Assembly (NCBI RefSeq): GCF_014636935.1
Contig: NZ_BMES01000002.1
Location: 1,795,148 to 1,859,147 of the forward strand
DNA length: 64,000 bases
DNA from: Alsobacter metallidurans
GTDB taxonomy: Bacteria > Pseudomonadota > Alphaproteobacteria > Rhizobiales > Beijerinckiaceae
Reading direction: 5' to 3'
In this document: positions 17,777 to 27,914 of the stretch, piece by piece
How the letters are laid out: each line of letters begins with the position of its first letter
Position numbering within the stretch: the stretch's first letter is position 1
Translations under genes and position numbers: made by a program
Notes under the pieces: model-generated
Databases searched by the model: none
What the model was told of the DNA's origin: nothing
Seen by the model: the letters and a program-made list of their open reading frames with translations, nothing else

Positions 17777-19054
17777 TCAGCCTTTGGTGTTCGGCGACTG
17801 GGCCGCCCCGGCCGCCATCGCGGAGGCCGAACCGCCCTTGCCGAGCACCGCCTCGGCGATGGACCCCGGGAGACGGCGCGGCGTCTCGAACAGGCCCAGC
17901 AGCGGGAGGACGATGAGGAAGTGCGCGAAATAGTAGAAGGTGAGGATGCGCGAGGCGATCACGTAGCCGCCCTCCGGCGGCTTGGCGCCGAGCCAGCCGA
18001 GGCCAACAGCCGCCACCGCGAACAGCCAGAAGAACTGGCGGTAGAGCGGACGATAGTTCGCCGACTTCACCCGCGAGGTGTCGAGCCAGGGCAGGAAGGC
18101 CAGCACCGCGATCGAGCCGAACATCGCCAGCACGCCCATGAGCTTGTCCGGGATGGCGCGCAGGATCGCGTAGAACGGCAGGAAGTACCACTCCGGCACG
18201 ATGTGCGCCGGCGTCACAGCCGGGTTCGCCTCGATGTAGTTGTCGGCGTGGCCGAGGAAATTCGGCGTATAGGCCACGAACCAGATGTAGACCATCAGGA
18301 AGCAGACCAGCGCCAGCGCGTCCTTCACGGTGAAGTAGGGGTGGAAGGGCAGCGTGTCCTTCTCGGTCTTCTTCTCGATGCCGGTCGGGTTGTTGGAGCC
18401 CGGCACGTGCAGCGCCCAGATGTGCAGCACGACGACGCCCGCGATCATGAAGGGCAGCAGGTAGTGCAGCGAGAAGAAGCGGTTCAGGGTCGGGTTGTCG
18501 ACCGAGTAGCCGCCCCACAGGAAGGTCACGATCGTCTCGCCCACCACCGGGAAGGCCGAGAACAGGTTGGTGATGACGGTCGCGCCCCAGAAGGACATCT
18601 GGCCCCAGGGCAGCACGTAGCCCATGAACGCCGTCGCCATCATCAGCAGGAAGATGATCACGCCGAGGATCCACAGGATCTCGCGAGGGGCCTTGTAGGA
18701 CCCGTAGTAGAGGCCGCGGAAGATGTGGACGTAGACCGCCACGAAGAACATCGATGCGCCGTTGGCGTGCAGGTAGCGCAGCAGCCAGCCGTAGTTCACG
18801 TCCCGCATGATGTGCTCGACGCTGTCGAACGCCATCTTCGCGTTAGGCGTGTAGTGCATCGCCAGCACGACGCCGGTGACGATCTGCGCCACGAGCATGA
18901 AGGCCAGCATGCCTCCGAAGGTCCAGAAATAGTTCAGGTTCCGCGGATTCGGGAACACGATGAACGACGAATGGAGAAGGCCCATCACGGGGAGGCGGCT
19001 CTCGAACCACTTCCCAAACGCGCTCTTCGGAACATAGGTGGAAGGTGCACTCAT
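17777..19054 (-). CDS. petB: Cytochrome b of the bc1 complex
   Basis: 425 residues with eight or more transmembrane helices and the two pairs of haem-ligand His residues (HANGASMFF region and [13 protein letters not shown] region). The quinol-site motif PEWY is present ([12 protein letters not shown]). The C-terminal 25 residues are Ala/Gly-rich and not part of the core. Middle gene of petABC, 30 bp after petA. Confidence 0.98.
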   Translation of the reverse strand: MSAPSTYVPKSAFGKWFESRLPVMGLLHSSFIVFPNPRNLNYFWTFGGMLAFMLVAQIVTGVVLAMHYTPNAKMAFDSVEHIMRDVNYGWLLRYLHANGASMFFVAVYVHIFRGLYYGSYKAPREILWILGVIIFLLMMATAFMGYVLPWGQMSFWGATVITNLFSAFPVVGETIVTFLWGGYSVDNPTLNRFFSLHYLLPFMIAGVVVLHIWALHVPGSNNPTGIEKKTEKDTLPFHPYFTVKDALALVCFLMVYIWFVAYTPNFLGHADNYIEANPAVTPAHIVPEWYFLPFYAILRAIPDKLMGVLAMFGSIAVLAFLPWLDTSRVKSANYRPLYRQFFWLFAVAAVGLGWLGAKPPEGGYVIASRILTFYYFAHFLIVLPLLGLFETPRRLPGSIAEAVLGKGGSASAMAAGAAQSPNTKG

Positions 19055-19084
19055 GGCATGATCCTGAAACGGCGCGATGCGGCC

Positions 19085-19621
19085 TTAGCCGATCTGAATC
19101 TTGGCGTCGGAAACGAACGTGTACGGCGGAACCGGCAGGTTCGTCGGAGCCGGTCCCTGGCGGATTCGGCCCGAAGTGTCGAACACCGAACCATGGCACG
19201 GGCACTGCCAGCCATGGAACGCGCCTTCGTTGCCGAGCGGCACGCAGCCGAGATGCGTGCAGTTGCCGTACACCACGAGCCACTGCGCCTTGCCGGGCTT
19301 TACGCGCGCGGCGTCATCCTGCGGGTCGGGGAGCGTCGCGACGTTCACCGTCTGGGCGGCCTTGATCTCCTCGGCCGTGCGGTGACGGACGAAGATCAGC
19401 TTGCCGCGCCAGAACAGCTTCACGATCTGGCCTTCGGCGACGGGCGTCAGGTCGAAATCGACCGGCGCGCCGGCCGCGATCGTGGCGGCGTCCGGTCCCA
19501 TCTGGGAGATGAACGGCCACAGCGTGGCTGCGACGCCGACCGCGCCGACGGCGCCGGTCGCGATGAAGAGAAAGTCCCGCCGGGTCGGTTCCGACGCGGT
19601 CGCAGTGGAAGTCGTCGCCAC
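19085..19621 (-). CDS. petA: Rieske iron-sulfur protein of the bc1 complex
   Basis: 178 residues. A twin-arginine motif (TRRDFLF, residues 13-19) and one hydrophobic segment act as a Tat signal-anchor. The [2Fe-2S] ligands lie in CTHLGC and CPCHGS. It is the first gene of petABC; the promoter must lie in the 240 bp shared with the divergent trmL (19622-19861), where I could not pick -35/-10 boxes with confidence. Confidence 0.98.
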   Translation of the reverse strand: MATTSTATASEPTRRDFLFIATGAVGAVGVAATLWPFISQMGPDAATIAAGAPVDFDLTPVAEGQIVKLFWRGKLIFVRHRTAEEIKAAQTVNVATLPDPQDDAARVKPGKAQWLVVYGNCTHLGCVPLGNEGAFHGWQCPCHGSVFDTSGRIRQGPAPTNLPVPPYTFVSDAKIQIG

Positions 19622-19861
19622 GTAATCATCCCCTCAATCCGGGCCCCCAGCCGAAACCGAAGGCTTGATTGATTGATCGTTGAAGCTCGTCCCGGGCGGT
19701 ATGCGCGCAAACACAAGGGCTCGCAATGCGACCGGGAGTCGCCGCGCGGCGGCTGTTTCGCACGCTGCTTAGGGCTTGTCCATAGGACGGAATGCTGATT
19801 GGGAGTGGCTGGCGGACGTTTTCCCGCCCCTGTTCCCAATCTGCAGCGGAGCCTTGCGCGC

Positions 19862-20347
19862 TTGAACGTCCGCCTCGCCCTCTACCAGCCCGACATTCCG
19901 CAGAACACGGGAACGATCCTGCGCCTCTGCGCTTGCCTTGGCGTGCCCGCCGACATCATCGAACCCGCCGGTTTCCCGGTGTCTGACCGCGCCTTCCGCC
20001 GCGCCGGCATGGACTATCTCGACGAGGTCGAGATCGAGCGCCACGTGTCCTGGACCACGTTCGAGGCCGCGCGCCGGCAGGCGGGCCGTCGGCTCGTGCT
20101 CGCCACCACCAGGGCGGCCGTGCGCTATGTTGATTTCGCCTTCGCGCCGGGCGACGTCATCCTGCTCGGCCGCGAGTCGGCCGGAGCGCCGGATGCCGTT
20201 CACGCCGCGGCCGACGCCCGCATCCTCATCCCCATGCGGCCCGCCATGCGTTCGTTGAACATCGCGGTCTCGGCCGCCATGATCCTCGGCGAAGCCCTAC
20301 GCCAGACCGCCGGGTTTCCAGCGCCAGCCCCAGAAGGACAGCCCTGA
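19862..20347 (+). CDS. trmL: tRNA (cytidine/uridine-34-2'-O)-methyltransferase TrmL
   Basis: A SPOUT methyltransferase of 161 residues that modifies the wobble base of tRNA-Leu isoacceptors. The N-terminal [17 protein letters not shown] and the C-terminal knot segment (GRESAGAP, then [20 protein letters not shown] in two pieces) are family signatures. The best start is a TTG at 19862 with CGGAG about 10 bp upstream; it places the family's LALYQP motif at residue 5. Its stop and the hemF start share one base (TGATG). Confidence 0.92.
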   Translation: MNVRLALYQPDIPQNTGTILRLCACLGVPADIIEPAGFPVSDRAFRRAGMDYLDEVEIERHVSWTTFEAARRQAGRRLVLATTRAAVRYVDFAFAPGDVILLGRESAGAPDAVHAAADARILIPMRPAMRSLNIAVSAAMILGEALRQTAGFPAPAPEGQP

Positions 20348-21243
20348 TGCTCCCACCCTCCGATGAGCTCGAGCGCCGCAAGGGCGAGGCAAGCGACTGG
20401 TTCCGGACGCTGCGCGACCGCATCTGCGCAGCTTTCGAGGATCTGGAGGCCAGCGCTGGGGGGCCGTTTTTTCCCGAGGCGTCCGAGGCGGGCCGTTTCG
20501 AGCGCAAGCCCTGGACTCGCACGGACCACACAGGCGCGCCCGGCGGCGGCGGCGAGATGAGCATGCTGCGCGGCCGGGTGTTCGAGAAGGCCGGCGTCCA
20601 CATCTCTACGGTCCATGGCGAGTTCGCCCCGGAGTTCCGCACCCAGATCCCGGGCGCGTCCGACGACCCGCGCTTTTGGGCGTCCGGGATCTCGCTGATT
20701 GCGCATCCGTGGAACCCAAACGTCCCGACCGTCCACATGAACACGCGCTTCGTGGTCACCACCAAGGCGTGGTTCGGCGGCGGCGCCGACCTCACCCCCG
20801 TGCTGGACCGCCGGCGCACCCAGGAAGACCCGGACACGCAGGCCTTCCACGAGGCCTTCCGGCAGGCCTGCGAGGCGCACCCCGTCGCAGATTACGCCCG
20901 CTACAAGGCGTGGTGCGACGAGTACTTCCACCTGAAGCACCGCAACGAGCAGCGCGGCGTCGGCGGCATCTTCTACGACTACCTGGAAAACGAGAATTGG
21001 GATGCCGACTTCGCATTTACCCGCGACGTCGGCGAGGCATTTCACTCCATCTACCCGGCCATCGCCCGCCGCAACGTCGCGACAGGCTGGACCGAAGCCG
21101 ACCGCCTCGAACAGCAGGCCCGGCGCGGCCGCTATGTCGAGTTCAACCTTCTCTACGATCGCGGCACGATTTTTGGCCTCCGGACAGGCGGCAATGTCGA
21201 AAGCATCCTCTCCAGCATGCCGCCCAGCGTGCGCTGGCCGTGA
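20347..21243 (+). CDS. hemF: Oxygen-dependent coproporphyrinogen III oxidase
   Basis: 298 residues, full length. Converts coproporphyrinogen III to protoporphyrinogen IX with O2 in haem synthesis. Family motifs include [33 protein letters not shown] (in pieces HMNTRFVVT and [10 protein letters not shown]), the acidic [15 protein letters not shown] region and [13 protein letters not shown] near the end. It is co-translated with trmL and overlaps ltrA by 4 bp. A haem gene beside bc1 and in the same window as cbb3 fits an aerobic respiratory district. Confidence 0.97.
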   Translation: MLPPSDELERRKGEASDWFRTLRDRICAAFEDLEASAGGPFFPEASEAGRFERKPWTRTDHTGAPGGGGEMSMLRGRVFEKAGVHISTVHGEFAPEFRTQIPGASDDPRFWASGISLIAHPWNPNVPTVHMNTRFVVTTKAWFGGGADLTPVLDRRRTQEDPDTQAFHEAFRQACEAHPVADYARYKAWCDEYFHLKHRNEQRGVGGIFYDYLENENWDADFAFTRDVGEAFHSIYPAIARRNVATGWTEADRLEQQARRGRYVEFNLLYDRGTIFGLRTGGNVESILSSMPPSVRWP

Positions 21244-22463
21244 GCGAACCCAAGCCTGCCGCCAACAACAGTGAACTGCTCCGCGGCGAGCCCGATGACG
21301 GGCACCATCGGGTCACCTATGTGGAGCTATTCTTCGACCTCGTGTTCGTGTTCGCGGTCACGCAGCTCTCGCACACGCTTGCGGCGCAGTTCGACGCCTG
21401 GGGAGTATTGCAGGCGTTTATTCTGATGCTGGCCGTCTGGTGGGTGTGGATCGACACCTCCTGGGTGACGAATTGGCTGAACCCCGACCGCACCCCCGTG
21501 CGCGCCGTGATCTTTGGCCTGATGCTCGCCGGGCTCGGACTGTCCATCTCGATCCCGAAGGCGTTCGGCGATCGCGCCATTCTTTTCGCCGTCTGCTACG
21601 GGGTGATGCAGGTCGCGCGCTCGATCTTCGCTATGTGGGCGACGCCGCGTGACGAAGAGGCGCTCCGCACCAACTTCACCCGCATCCTGGCCTGGCACTG
21701 CGCCGGCGCGGCGTTCTGGCTTGCGGGCGCCTCGGCGCCGGACGCCTGGCGCCTCGGCCTGTGGGCAGTCGCCGTGGTGATCGCCAGCGCCGGCCCGCTC
21801 ACGCGCTTCTGGACGCCCGGCCTCGGGGCGTCGGCGGTGTCGGACTGGAACGTCGAAGGAGGGCATATGGCCGAACGCTGCGGCCTGTTCATCATCATCG
21901 CGCTGGGCGAATCGATCCTCGTCACCGGAGCGACCTTCGCGGACGCGCCCTGGAAAGCCTGGACAATCGTCGGCTTCGTCTCGTCCTTCGTCGCCAGCCT
22001 GGCGATGTGGTGGATCTATTTCGATCTCGGGGCCGAGGCCGGCAGCCGTGAGATCGCCGACGCGGACGACCCCGGCCGGCTGGCGCGGCTGGCCTACACC
22101 TACCTGCACCTGCCCATCATGGCGGGCGTCATCGTGACGGCCGTCGGCGACGAGTTCGTGCTCGATCATCCCGACGGCCACGGCGAATTGCGAACGCTGC
22201 TCACCGTGGTGGGCGGGCCGCTGCTGTTTCTCACCGGCGCGATCCTGTTCAAGCGCGCGGTGCGCGGCTTCTTCCAACTGTCACACCTCGTCGGCATCGG
22301 CCTGCTCGGCGGCATGCTGGCGGCTGGCGCGCTGCTCACCAGCCTTCCGCCAGCGCTGCTGAGCGTGCTGTCGACGACGTGCCTCGTCGTAGTGGCGGTG
22401 TGGGAATCGTGGTCGTTCAACGCGCACCACCACACCACGCAGACCAGCGCCAAGCACGACTGA
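21240..22463 (+). CDS. LtrA-family (low temperature requirement A) membrane protein
   Basis: 407 residues with about ten transmembrane segments. The LtrA signature [20 protein letters not shown] lies near residue 29, and the [19 protein letters not shown] motif is in the middle. LtrA was named from Listeria cold-growth mutants; its molecular role is unknown. The GTG at 21240 overlaps the hemF stop in a GTGA junction, so translation is likely coupled. The His-rich C-terminus (NAHHHTT) is notable but common in the family. Confidence 0.87.
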   Translation: MSEPKPAANNSELLRGEPDDGHHRVTYVELFFDLVFVFAVTQLSHTLAAQFDAWGVLQAFILMLAVWWVWIDTSWVTNWLNPDRTPVRAVIFGLMLAGLGLSISIPKAFGDRAILFAVCYGVMQVARSIFAMWATPRDEEALRTNFTRILAWHCAGAAFWLAGASAPDAWRLGLWAVAVVIASAGPLTRFWTPGLGASAVSDWNVEGGHMAERCGLFIIIALGESILVTGATFADAPWKAWTIVGFVSSFVASLAMWWIYFDLGAEAGSREIADADDPGRLARLAYTYLHLPIMAGVIVTAVGDEFVLDHPDGHGELRTLLTVVGGPLLFLTGAILFKRAVRGFFQLSHLVGIGLLGGMLAAGALLTSLPPALLSVLSTTCLVVVAVWESWSFNAHHHTTQTSAKHD

Positions 22464-22497
22464 TGCAACCGGCGCGCCGCCGCCCTATTCTCACCCC

Positions 22498-23085
22498 ATG
22501 ACCGCCAACACCCCTCCTGCCCTCGACGCCCTCACGGCCGGAGCCCGCGCGGCCGGCCGGAAGGGCCCGCCGCCCGTGCACCTGTGGAACCCGCCCTACT
22601 GCGGCGAGATCGACATGCGCATCGCCGCCGACGGAACCTGGTTCTATGGCGGCACGCCGATCGGCCGCCCTGCCCTGGTGAGGCTCTTCGCTTCCGTGCT
22701 GCGGCGTGATCCCGAACGCTTCGTGCTGGTGACGCCCGTCGAGATGGTCGGCATCACGGTCGAGGACGCGCCATTCATGGCGGTCGAAATGACTGCGGAA
22801 GGCGACGGCGACGCCCGGCGCATCGGGCTGCGCACCAATGTGGACGACTGGGTGACGGTGGACGCCGAGCACCCGCTGCGCTTCGTGCGCGAGGCCACGG
22901 ACGGGCTGCGTCCGTACGTGCGCGTGCGCGGGGGCCTGGAAGCGCGCCTCACCCGAACGCTGTTCTACGATCTCGTCGCGCTCGGCGAAGAGCGTGTGAT
23001 CGACGGCGTCGCCAAGTTCGGCGTCGCAGCAGGCGGCTCGTTCTTCGCAATGGCGGACGCGTCCGAGATCGAGGGTTTGGCGTGA
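22498..23085 (+). CDS. DUF1285 protein
   Basis: 195 residues. The start PPVHLWNPPYCGEIDMRI, then a beta-rich domain with WFYGGTPIGRPALVRLF, is the DUF1285 signature. No catalytic function is established. Its stop overlaps the Nudix gene by 4 bp. The order DUF1285, Nudix, DUF6111, cca is conserved in Rhizobiales, and all junctions here overlap, so the four form one translational unit. Confidence 0.88.
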   Translation: MTANTPPALDALTAGARAAGRKGPPPVHLWNPPYCGEIDMRIAADGTWFYGGTPIGRPALVRLFASVLRRDPERFVLVTPVEMVGITVEDAPFMAVEMTAEGDGDARRIGLRTNVDDWVTVDAEHPLRFVREATDGLRPYVRVRGGLEARLTRTLFYDLVALGEERVIDGVAKFGVAAGGSFFAMADASEIEGLA

Positions 23086-23765
23086 CCCGGGCAAGCCAGG
23101 AGCCCGGCATGCCCGTGATCGCGACGCCGTTTGCACCCGAGGCGCTCGAAACGCGCGCGCGCCAGCGTCTGAGCATGGAGCCGCCCCTGCACGCCTTCGA
23201 CCCCGGCCGCACGCCGGAGCGGGGCGACCACCAGCTCGCGCCCTCGTTGGCCCCGGCCGATGGCGCGCTTCATCGCCCCGCGGCGGTGCTGATCCCCGTG
23301 ATCGCCCATCCCGAGAACGCCAGCATCCTGTTGACCCGTCGGGCTTCGCACCTGCGCGACCACTCGGGCCAGGTCGCCTTCCCGGGCGGCAAGATCGACG
23401 CCGCCGACGCGTCCCCGATGGCGGCGGCCATTCGCGAGGCGCGCGAGGAGATCGGGTTGACCGCCGATCGCATCAAGCCGCTCGGCTACCTGGACGCCTA
23501 TCTCACCTCCACGGGCTTTCGCGTCGTGCCCGTGCTGGCCGTGGTCGAGCCCGGTTTCGAGCTGGCGCTCAACGCCGACGAGGTTGATGCGGTGTTCGAG
23601 ACCCCCCTGTCGTTCCTTATGGATCCCGCCAACCACGAGCAGCACGCAAGGGAGTGGAAAGGAGCCCTGCGCCATTATTATGCGATGCCGTATGGGGATC
23701 ACTACATCTGGGGCGTGACCGCAGGCATCCTGCGGAACATGTACGAGAGGCTTTACGCCGAATGA
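23082..23765 (+). CDS. Nudix hydrolase, CoA-pyrophosphatase (NudL-like)
   Basis: 227 residues. The Nudix box starts at GGKIDAADA and ends with REAREEIGL, with the Rex2EE Glu residues intact. The upstream motif LLTRRASHLRDHSGQVAFPGG is the NudL/UPF0035 signature of CoA and acyl-CoA pyrophosphatases. It probably cleaves CoA derivatives to phosphopantetheine and 3',5'-ADP. Coupled by 4-bp overlaps at both ends. Confidence 0.9.
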   Translation: MTRASQEPGMPVIATPFAPEALETRARQRLSMEPPLHAFDPGRTPERGDHQLAPSLAPADGALHRPAAVLIPVIAHPENASILLTRRASHLRDHSGQVAFPGGKIDAADASPMAAAIREAREEIGLTADRIKPLGYLDAYLTSTGFRVVPVLAVVEPGFELALNADEVDAVFETPLSFLMDPANHEQHAREWKGALRHYYAMPYGDHYIWGVTAGILRNMYERLYAE

Positions 23766-24019
23766 CGCGCGCCTTCGTTGAAGAGTTTCTGCTCTTCCTG
23801 GTCCCGTTCGCACTCTACGCGCTCTGGCTCGTGGCACGCCGCCGCACGCCGCTCGCCAAGGTGCACTGGGAAGGGAGCCTGTCCTGGCTGGTCCTCGCCG
23901 GCCTCGCGCTCGCAAGCGCGTCGCTCGTGCTGACCGGCTTCGAGGCCCCGCGCGGCGCCGGAGCCTATGTGCCCGCCCATATGGAGAACGGGCGCTTCGT
24001 GCCCGGCAAGCTGGAATGA
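23762..24019 (+). CDS. DUF6111 small membrane protein
   Basis: 85 residues, two hydrophobic segments (about 8-24 and 39-58) and a polar C-terminus ending YVPAHMENGRFVPGKLE. It overlaps the Nudix stop (ATGA) and the cca start (ATGA). The family has no known function, but its position between the Nudix and cca genes is conserved in alphaproteobacteria. The longer frame from 23654 overlaps the Nudix coding sequence and is not credible. Confidence 0.85.
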   Translation: MTRAFVEEFLLFLVPFALYALWLVARRRTPLAKVHWEGSLSWLVLAGLALASASLVLTGFEAPRGAGAYVPAHMENGRFVPGKLE

Positions 24020-25248
24020 GCCAGAGCCGGCCGGCCCTCGCAACGGCGCGGATCGATAGCGCCGGGGTTCTCGACAGGCCGGAGCTTCAGCGCCTGCTTG
24101 CCGTTCTCGATTGCGACGGCGAGGAAGCGCGCGTGGTTGGCGGCGCCGTGCGCAACGCGCTGCTGGGCTTGCCGCCCGGCGACATCGACATCGCCACCAC
24201 GGCGCTCCCGGCCGAAACGACCCGCCGGGCCGAGGAGGCCGGATTCCGGGCGGCCCCCACCGGCATCGAGCACGGCACCGTAACGGTGGTGGTCGACCAC
24301 CATCCCTTCGAGGTGACGACGCTGCGCGAGGATGTCGAGACCGACGGCCGCCGCGCCGTGGTCGCCTTCGGCCGCGACTTCGCGCGCGATGCCGAACGGC
24401 GGGATTTCACCATCAACGCGCTCTATGCGGCCGCCGATGGAACCGTGATCGACCTCGTCGGCGGCCTCGACGACCTCGCGGCGCGGCGCGTGCGCTTCAT
24501 CGGCTCGGCCCATACCCGCATTCGCGAGGATTATCTGCGCATCCTCCGCCTGTTTCGCTTCCACTCCGAATATGGCGAGGGGCCGCTCGACAGGGACGCG
24601 CTTTCGGCCGCGATCGCGCTCCGCGGCGGTTTGGCCCAATTGTCGCACGAGCGCGTCCGCGTCGAGCTGCTGAAGCTCCTCGCCAGCCGCCGGGCGCCCG
24701 AGACTGTCGAGGCCATCGCGGAATGCGGGTTCCTGGACCGGCTGCTAGGCCTCGTTCCCGATGTGAGGGCCTTTCAGGCGGTTGCGAGACCAGATCCGAT
24801 CCTGCGCCTCGCTGCCCTGGCTCTTCGCGTGCGCGAGGACGCGGGGCTGCTTGCCGAACGTCTCCGGCTATCCAACGCGGAAGCGCTGCGGCTCTCAAAG
24901 GCCGCGACGCTGCTCGAAATGCTGCACGGGGCCCAGGCGCCCCGATCGGCGCACGACTGGCGCTTGCTCGCCTATCGAAACGGCGCTTCGGCGCTGGGCG
25001 ACGCGGTCGCGATTGAGGCAGTCCGCGGCGCCGACGCGGCGTCCCTGGCGGTGGCTGCGGCGGCGCTGGCCGAACCCGTTCCCCGGCTCCCCTGGAGCGG
25101 ACGCGACGTGGTGGCCCTCGGGTTGGCCCCGGGACGCGCCATCGGCGAAGCGCTGGCGCGCGCCGAAGCCCTCTGGATCGAGGCGGATTTCCCATCAGAT
25201 GATGCGACCCTTTCCATGATCATTCGGAAAGCAGTCCCGCAGGCGTGA
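24016..25248 (+). CDS. cca: CCA tRNA nucleotidyltransferase
   Basis: Adds or repairs the 3' CCA of tRNAs. 410 residues, class II. The head carries VVGGAVRNALLG and the catalytic DIDIATT. The arginine-rich RRDFTINALY and the EDYLRILRLFRFHSEYG motif follow. There is no HD domain, as usual in alphaproteobacteria. It is the last gene of the trmL-hemF... overlap run or at least of the DUF1285-cca unit. Confidence 0.95.
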   Translation: MSQSRPALATARIDSAGVLDRPELQRLLAVLDCDGEEARVVGGAVRNALLGLPPGDIDIATTALPAETTRRAEEAGFRAAPTGIEHGTVTVVVDHHPFEVTTLREDVETDGRRAVVAFGRDFARDAERRDFTINALYAAADGTVIDLVGGLDDLAARRVRFIGSAHTRIREDYLRILRLFRFHSEYGEGPLDRDALSAAIALRGGLAQLSHERVRVELLKLLASRRAPETVEAIAECGFLDRLLGLVPDVRAFQAVARPDPILRLAALALRVREDAGLLAERLRLSNAEALRLSKAATLLEMLHGAQAPRSAHDWRLLAYRNGASALGDAVAIEAVRGADAASLAVAAAALAEPVPRLPWSGRDVVALGLAPGRAIGEALARAEALWIEADFPSDDATLSMIIRKAVPQA

Positions 25249-25358
25249 GCGCGACAGGTCCGGACGGCTACGGCGTTGAATTGACTCCCGTTTCGGCCGT
25301 TTCCGGTCTAGATTGCCGGCGGGAGCGACGGCGCGCTCTCGTGTGAGGCGTGCATCCG

Positions 25359-25625
25359 ATGAGCCGACTGCCTCTTCGACCTGCGGACGTGGCCCATCGG
25401 CTCTCCCAGCGAGCGGCCGATCCTGCGCGTTCTGGCCGAACTGCGCAAAGCGACGCCTGGAAGCGAGAAACCTTCACGCTGCCGCGCGACGAGGCCCGCG
25501 CCAAGGCGCGCGAGGCGTTCTCACGTTTTCCCAAGGCTGCTTACATGACCGAGATCGAGTGGTGGCGCGAACTCGACGATGGTCAGATCGAGTTCACGAT
25601 CCGGCGCCTTCCGACAGCCGACTAG
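25359..25625 (+). CDS. Small conserved hypothetical protein
   Basis: 88 residues (91 from an ATG at 25350). An N-terminal Arg/Ala-rich half is followed by WKRETFTLPRDEARAKAREA and a short alpha/beta C-terminus FPKAAYMTEIEWW...IEFTIRRLP. I recognise the second half as a recurrent small Rhizobiales protein of unknown function. Codon usage matches its neighbours. It stands alone 110 bp after cca. Confidence 0.6.
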   Translation: MSRLPLRPADVAHRLSQRAADPARSGRTAQSDAWKRETFTLPRDEARAKAREAFSRFPKAAYMTEIEWWRELDDGQIEFTIRRLPTAD

Positions 25626-25954
25626 GGCATCGTCCCAGGACACTAATAGCGGTTCGTGGACGTGGATCGCGGCCCTCCGACGACAATACTGAACCAGACC
25701 GGCGGACCTGGCGGCATGAGGCCGGACCGCGCATGGCGAGCCTTCTCCGGAACAACACCGAACCTTCTTGCCTGTCGCCACGTTTTCGCCTCAGGACGCC
25801 GTGAGCCTGCTTGCCGGCGGCTACGCGCACGCAAACGTGCGGGGAACAATCGCGCCGCGGCATCGTGTCGGGCTTGAACCCAACGCCATTCGCGCGCGAT
25901 GCTGGCCGCCAGTTGTGTGACGCCGTGGCGTCAGACCCGCACCGAGGGCCATCG
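25626..25954. other. Gene-free gap before moxR
   Basis: 329 bp without a gene that I can support. Several short frames cross it, but none has a ribosome site and a plausible protein. It must hold the promoter of the moxR operon; I see no confident -35/-10 pair, hairpin or repeat. Confidence 0.5.
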
Positions 25955-26959
25955 ATGACCGACGCCAACGCCGCCGCCAGCCTCGACACGATGATCGTGC
26001 GCTCCGCCGATGCGGCGCTCGAGCAGATCACCCGGGCCCGGGAGGCGATCGGAACCGTCGTGTTCGGCCAGGCGCAGGTGGTTGAGAACACGCTGATCAC
26101 CGTGCTGTCGGGCGGCCACGGCCTGCTTGTCGGCGTGCCGGGCCTCGCCAAGACCAAGCTCGTCGACACCATGGGCACGGTGCTCGGCCTCGACAACCGT
26201 CGCATCCAGTTCACGCCGGACCTGATGCCGTCCGACATCCTTGGCTCCGAGGTGCTGGAGGAAACCACCGACAAGCGCCGCGCTTTCCGCTTCGTGCGCG
26301 GCCCGATCTTCGCGCAGCTGCTGCTGGCCGACGAGATCAACCGCGCCAGCCCACGCACGCAGTCGGCGCTACTGCAGGCGATGCAGGAATACCACGTCAC
26401 CGTGGCGGGCGAACCGCATGACCTGCCCCGCCCCTTCCACGTGCTCGCGACCCAGAACCCTATCGAGCAGGAGGGCACCTATCCGCTGCCGGAAGCCCAG
26501 CTCGACCGCTTCGTCATGCAGATCGACGTCGGCTACCCGGACGCCGCCACCGAGCGCCGCATTCTCCTGGAGACCACCGGCGACGCGCCCGCCCGGCCGA
26601 AAGCCGCCATGACGGCCGACGACCTGCTGGCCGCCCAGCGCCTCTTGCGCCGCCTGCCGGTTGGCGAGAGCGTTGTGGAGGCCATCTTGCACCTTGTGCG
26701 CTCCGCCCGTCCGGGCGAGGGCGACCCCGCCATCGCGGGCCACCTCGCGTGGGGCCCAGGCCCGCGCGCCGGCCAGTCGCTGATGCTGGCCGTGCGCGCC
26801 CGCGCGCTGGTGCAGGGCCGGCTGGCTCCGTCGCTGGACGACGTGGCGGCGCTCGCCGAGCCGGTGCTGAAGCACCGCATGGCGCTGACCTTCGCGGCGC
26901 GGGCCGAGGGCGAAAGCATCAGCGGCCTGATCCGACGCCTCGCCGAACGCGTCGGCTAG
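25955..26959 (+). CDS. MoxR-family AAA+ ATPase
   Basis: 334 residues. Walker A is GVPGLAKTKL, Walker B LLADEINRA, sensor 1 ATQNPIEQEGTYPLPEAQLDRF (in part). MoxR ATPases act as chaperones for vWA-domain partners during maturation of cofactor enzymes or envelope complexes. The partner is likely the DUF58/vWA protein 10 bp downstream. The ATG at 25955 begins MTDANAAAS; the frame is open further upstream without a ribosome site. Confidence 0.94.
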   Translation: MTDANAAASLDTMIVRSADAALEQITRAREAIGTVVFGQAQVVENTLITVLSGGHGLLVGVPGLAKTKLVDTMGTVLGLDNRRIQFTPDLMPSDILGSEVLEETTDKRRAFRFVRGPIFAQLLLADEINRASPRTQSALLQAMQEYHVTVAGEPHDLPRPFHVLATQNPIEQEGTYPLPEAQLDRFVMQIDVGYPDAATERRILLETTGDAPARPKAAMTADDLLAAQRLLRRLPVGESVVEAILHLVRSARPGEGDPAIAGHLAWGPGPRAGQSLMLAVRARALVQGRLAPSLDDVAALAEPVLKHRMALTFAARAEGESISGLIRRLAERVG

Positions 26960-26969
26960 GGCGCACCGC

Positions 26970-27911
26970 ATGGTCAAGGTCCGGGTTCTCGACACGACGG
27001 AACGGGCGGTCGGGAACCGGCACGCCACAGGCGCGCTGGACCTCGCCCGCCGCCTGCCGCGGCTCGCCATCGAGGCTCGCCGCATCGCCGCCACGGCGGC
27101 GCACGGCATCCACGGACGAAGGCAGGCCGGTTCGGGCGAAGCCTTCTGGCAGTTCCGGGCCTTCATGCCGGGCGAACCGGCGCATCGCGTCGACTGGCGT
27201 CGCTCGGCCCGCGACGACGAGCGCTACTACGTCCGCGAGCGCGAGTGGGAAGCCGCCCACACGGTGTGGCTCTGGATCGACCGCTCCGCCTCCATGGGAT
27301 TCAGCTCGGCGCTCGCGCAGGCGCCCAAGGTGGACCGCGCCGTCGTGCTCGGCCTCGCGCTGGCCGACCTGCTCGTTCGCGGCGGCGAACGCGTCGGCCA
27401 TATCGGCCTCACCAACCCGCAGGCGTCGCGCTCCATCGTGGACCGCGTGGCCGAAGCGCTGGCGGCCGACAAGGGCGCGCCCGCGGACCTGCCTCCGCCC
27501 TTGCCTCTTGCGCCGCTTACCGAGGCCGTGCTGATCAGCGATTTTCTGACCCCCGCCCCGCGCATCAAGGACGCCATCGAGCGCATGGCGGCGCGTGGCG
27601 CCGGCGGCCATCTCGTGATGGTTCTGGACCCCGTGGAGGAGACATTCCCGTTCGAAGGGCAGGCCGTGCTCGCCGAGCTCGAAGGCCCGCAGACCCTGCG
27701 CGTCGGCGACGCCGGCAGTTTCGGCGCGCTGGTGCGCGAGCGCATGGCGGCGCATCGCGACGCCATCCGGGAAGCCTGCGCGCGCCGCGGTTGGACCTTC
27801 GCGGTGCATCGCACCGACCGGCCGGCCTCCGAGGCGCTGCTGTCGCTGGCCGCGCGCATCGCCGAACGCGACGCCGGCATGGCGGGCGCGCGCATCGGCG
27901 CGGGGACCTGA
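26970..27911 (+). CDS. DUF58 (vWA-like) protein
   Basis: 313 residues. The DUF58 core FRAFMPGEPAHRVDWRRSARDD lies near residue 55. It is followed by a vWA-type fold with a MIDAS-like DRSASMGF (DxSxS preserved). Partner of the MoxR ATPase. There is no transmembrane segment, unlike many DUF58 proteins. It is 3 bp before the DUF4159 gene, so translation is likely coupled. Confidence 0.92.
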   Translation: MVKVRVLDTTERAVGNRHATGALDLARRLPRLAIEARRIAATAAHGIHGRRQAGSGEAFWQFRAFMPGEPAHRVDWRRSARDDERYYVREREWEAAHTVWLWIDRSASMGFSSALAQAPKVDRAVVLGLALADLLVRGGERVGHIGLTNPQASRSIVDRVAEALAADKGAPADLPPPLPLAPLTEAVLISDFLTPAPRIKDAIERMAARGAGGHLVMVLDPVEETFPFEGQAVLAELEGPQTLRVGDAGSFGALVRERMAAHRDAIREACARRGWTFAVHRTDRPASEALLSLAARIAERDAGMAGARIGAGT

Positions 27912-27914
27912 GCC

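Noticed and set aside
16879-19054. Fused cytochrome b/c1 (fbcH) gene
   Set aside because: Separate stop and start codons with 16 bp between the frames, and c1 has its own signal peptide.
17351-19672. 773-codon plus-strand frame opposite petA, petB and petC
   Set aside because: Antisense shadow of three firmly identified genes.
25313-25804. 163-codon plus-strand frame overlapping the small hypothetical gene
   Set aside because: The overlapping frame from 25359 has a conserved-looking protein; this one lacks a ribosome site and motifs and is Arg/Ser-rich noise.
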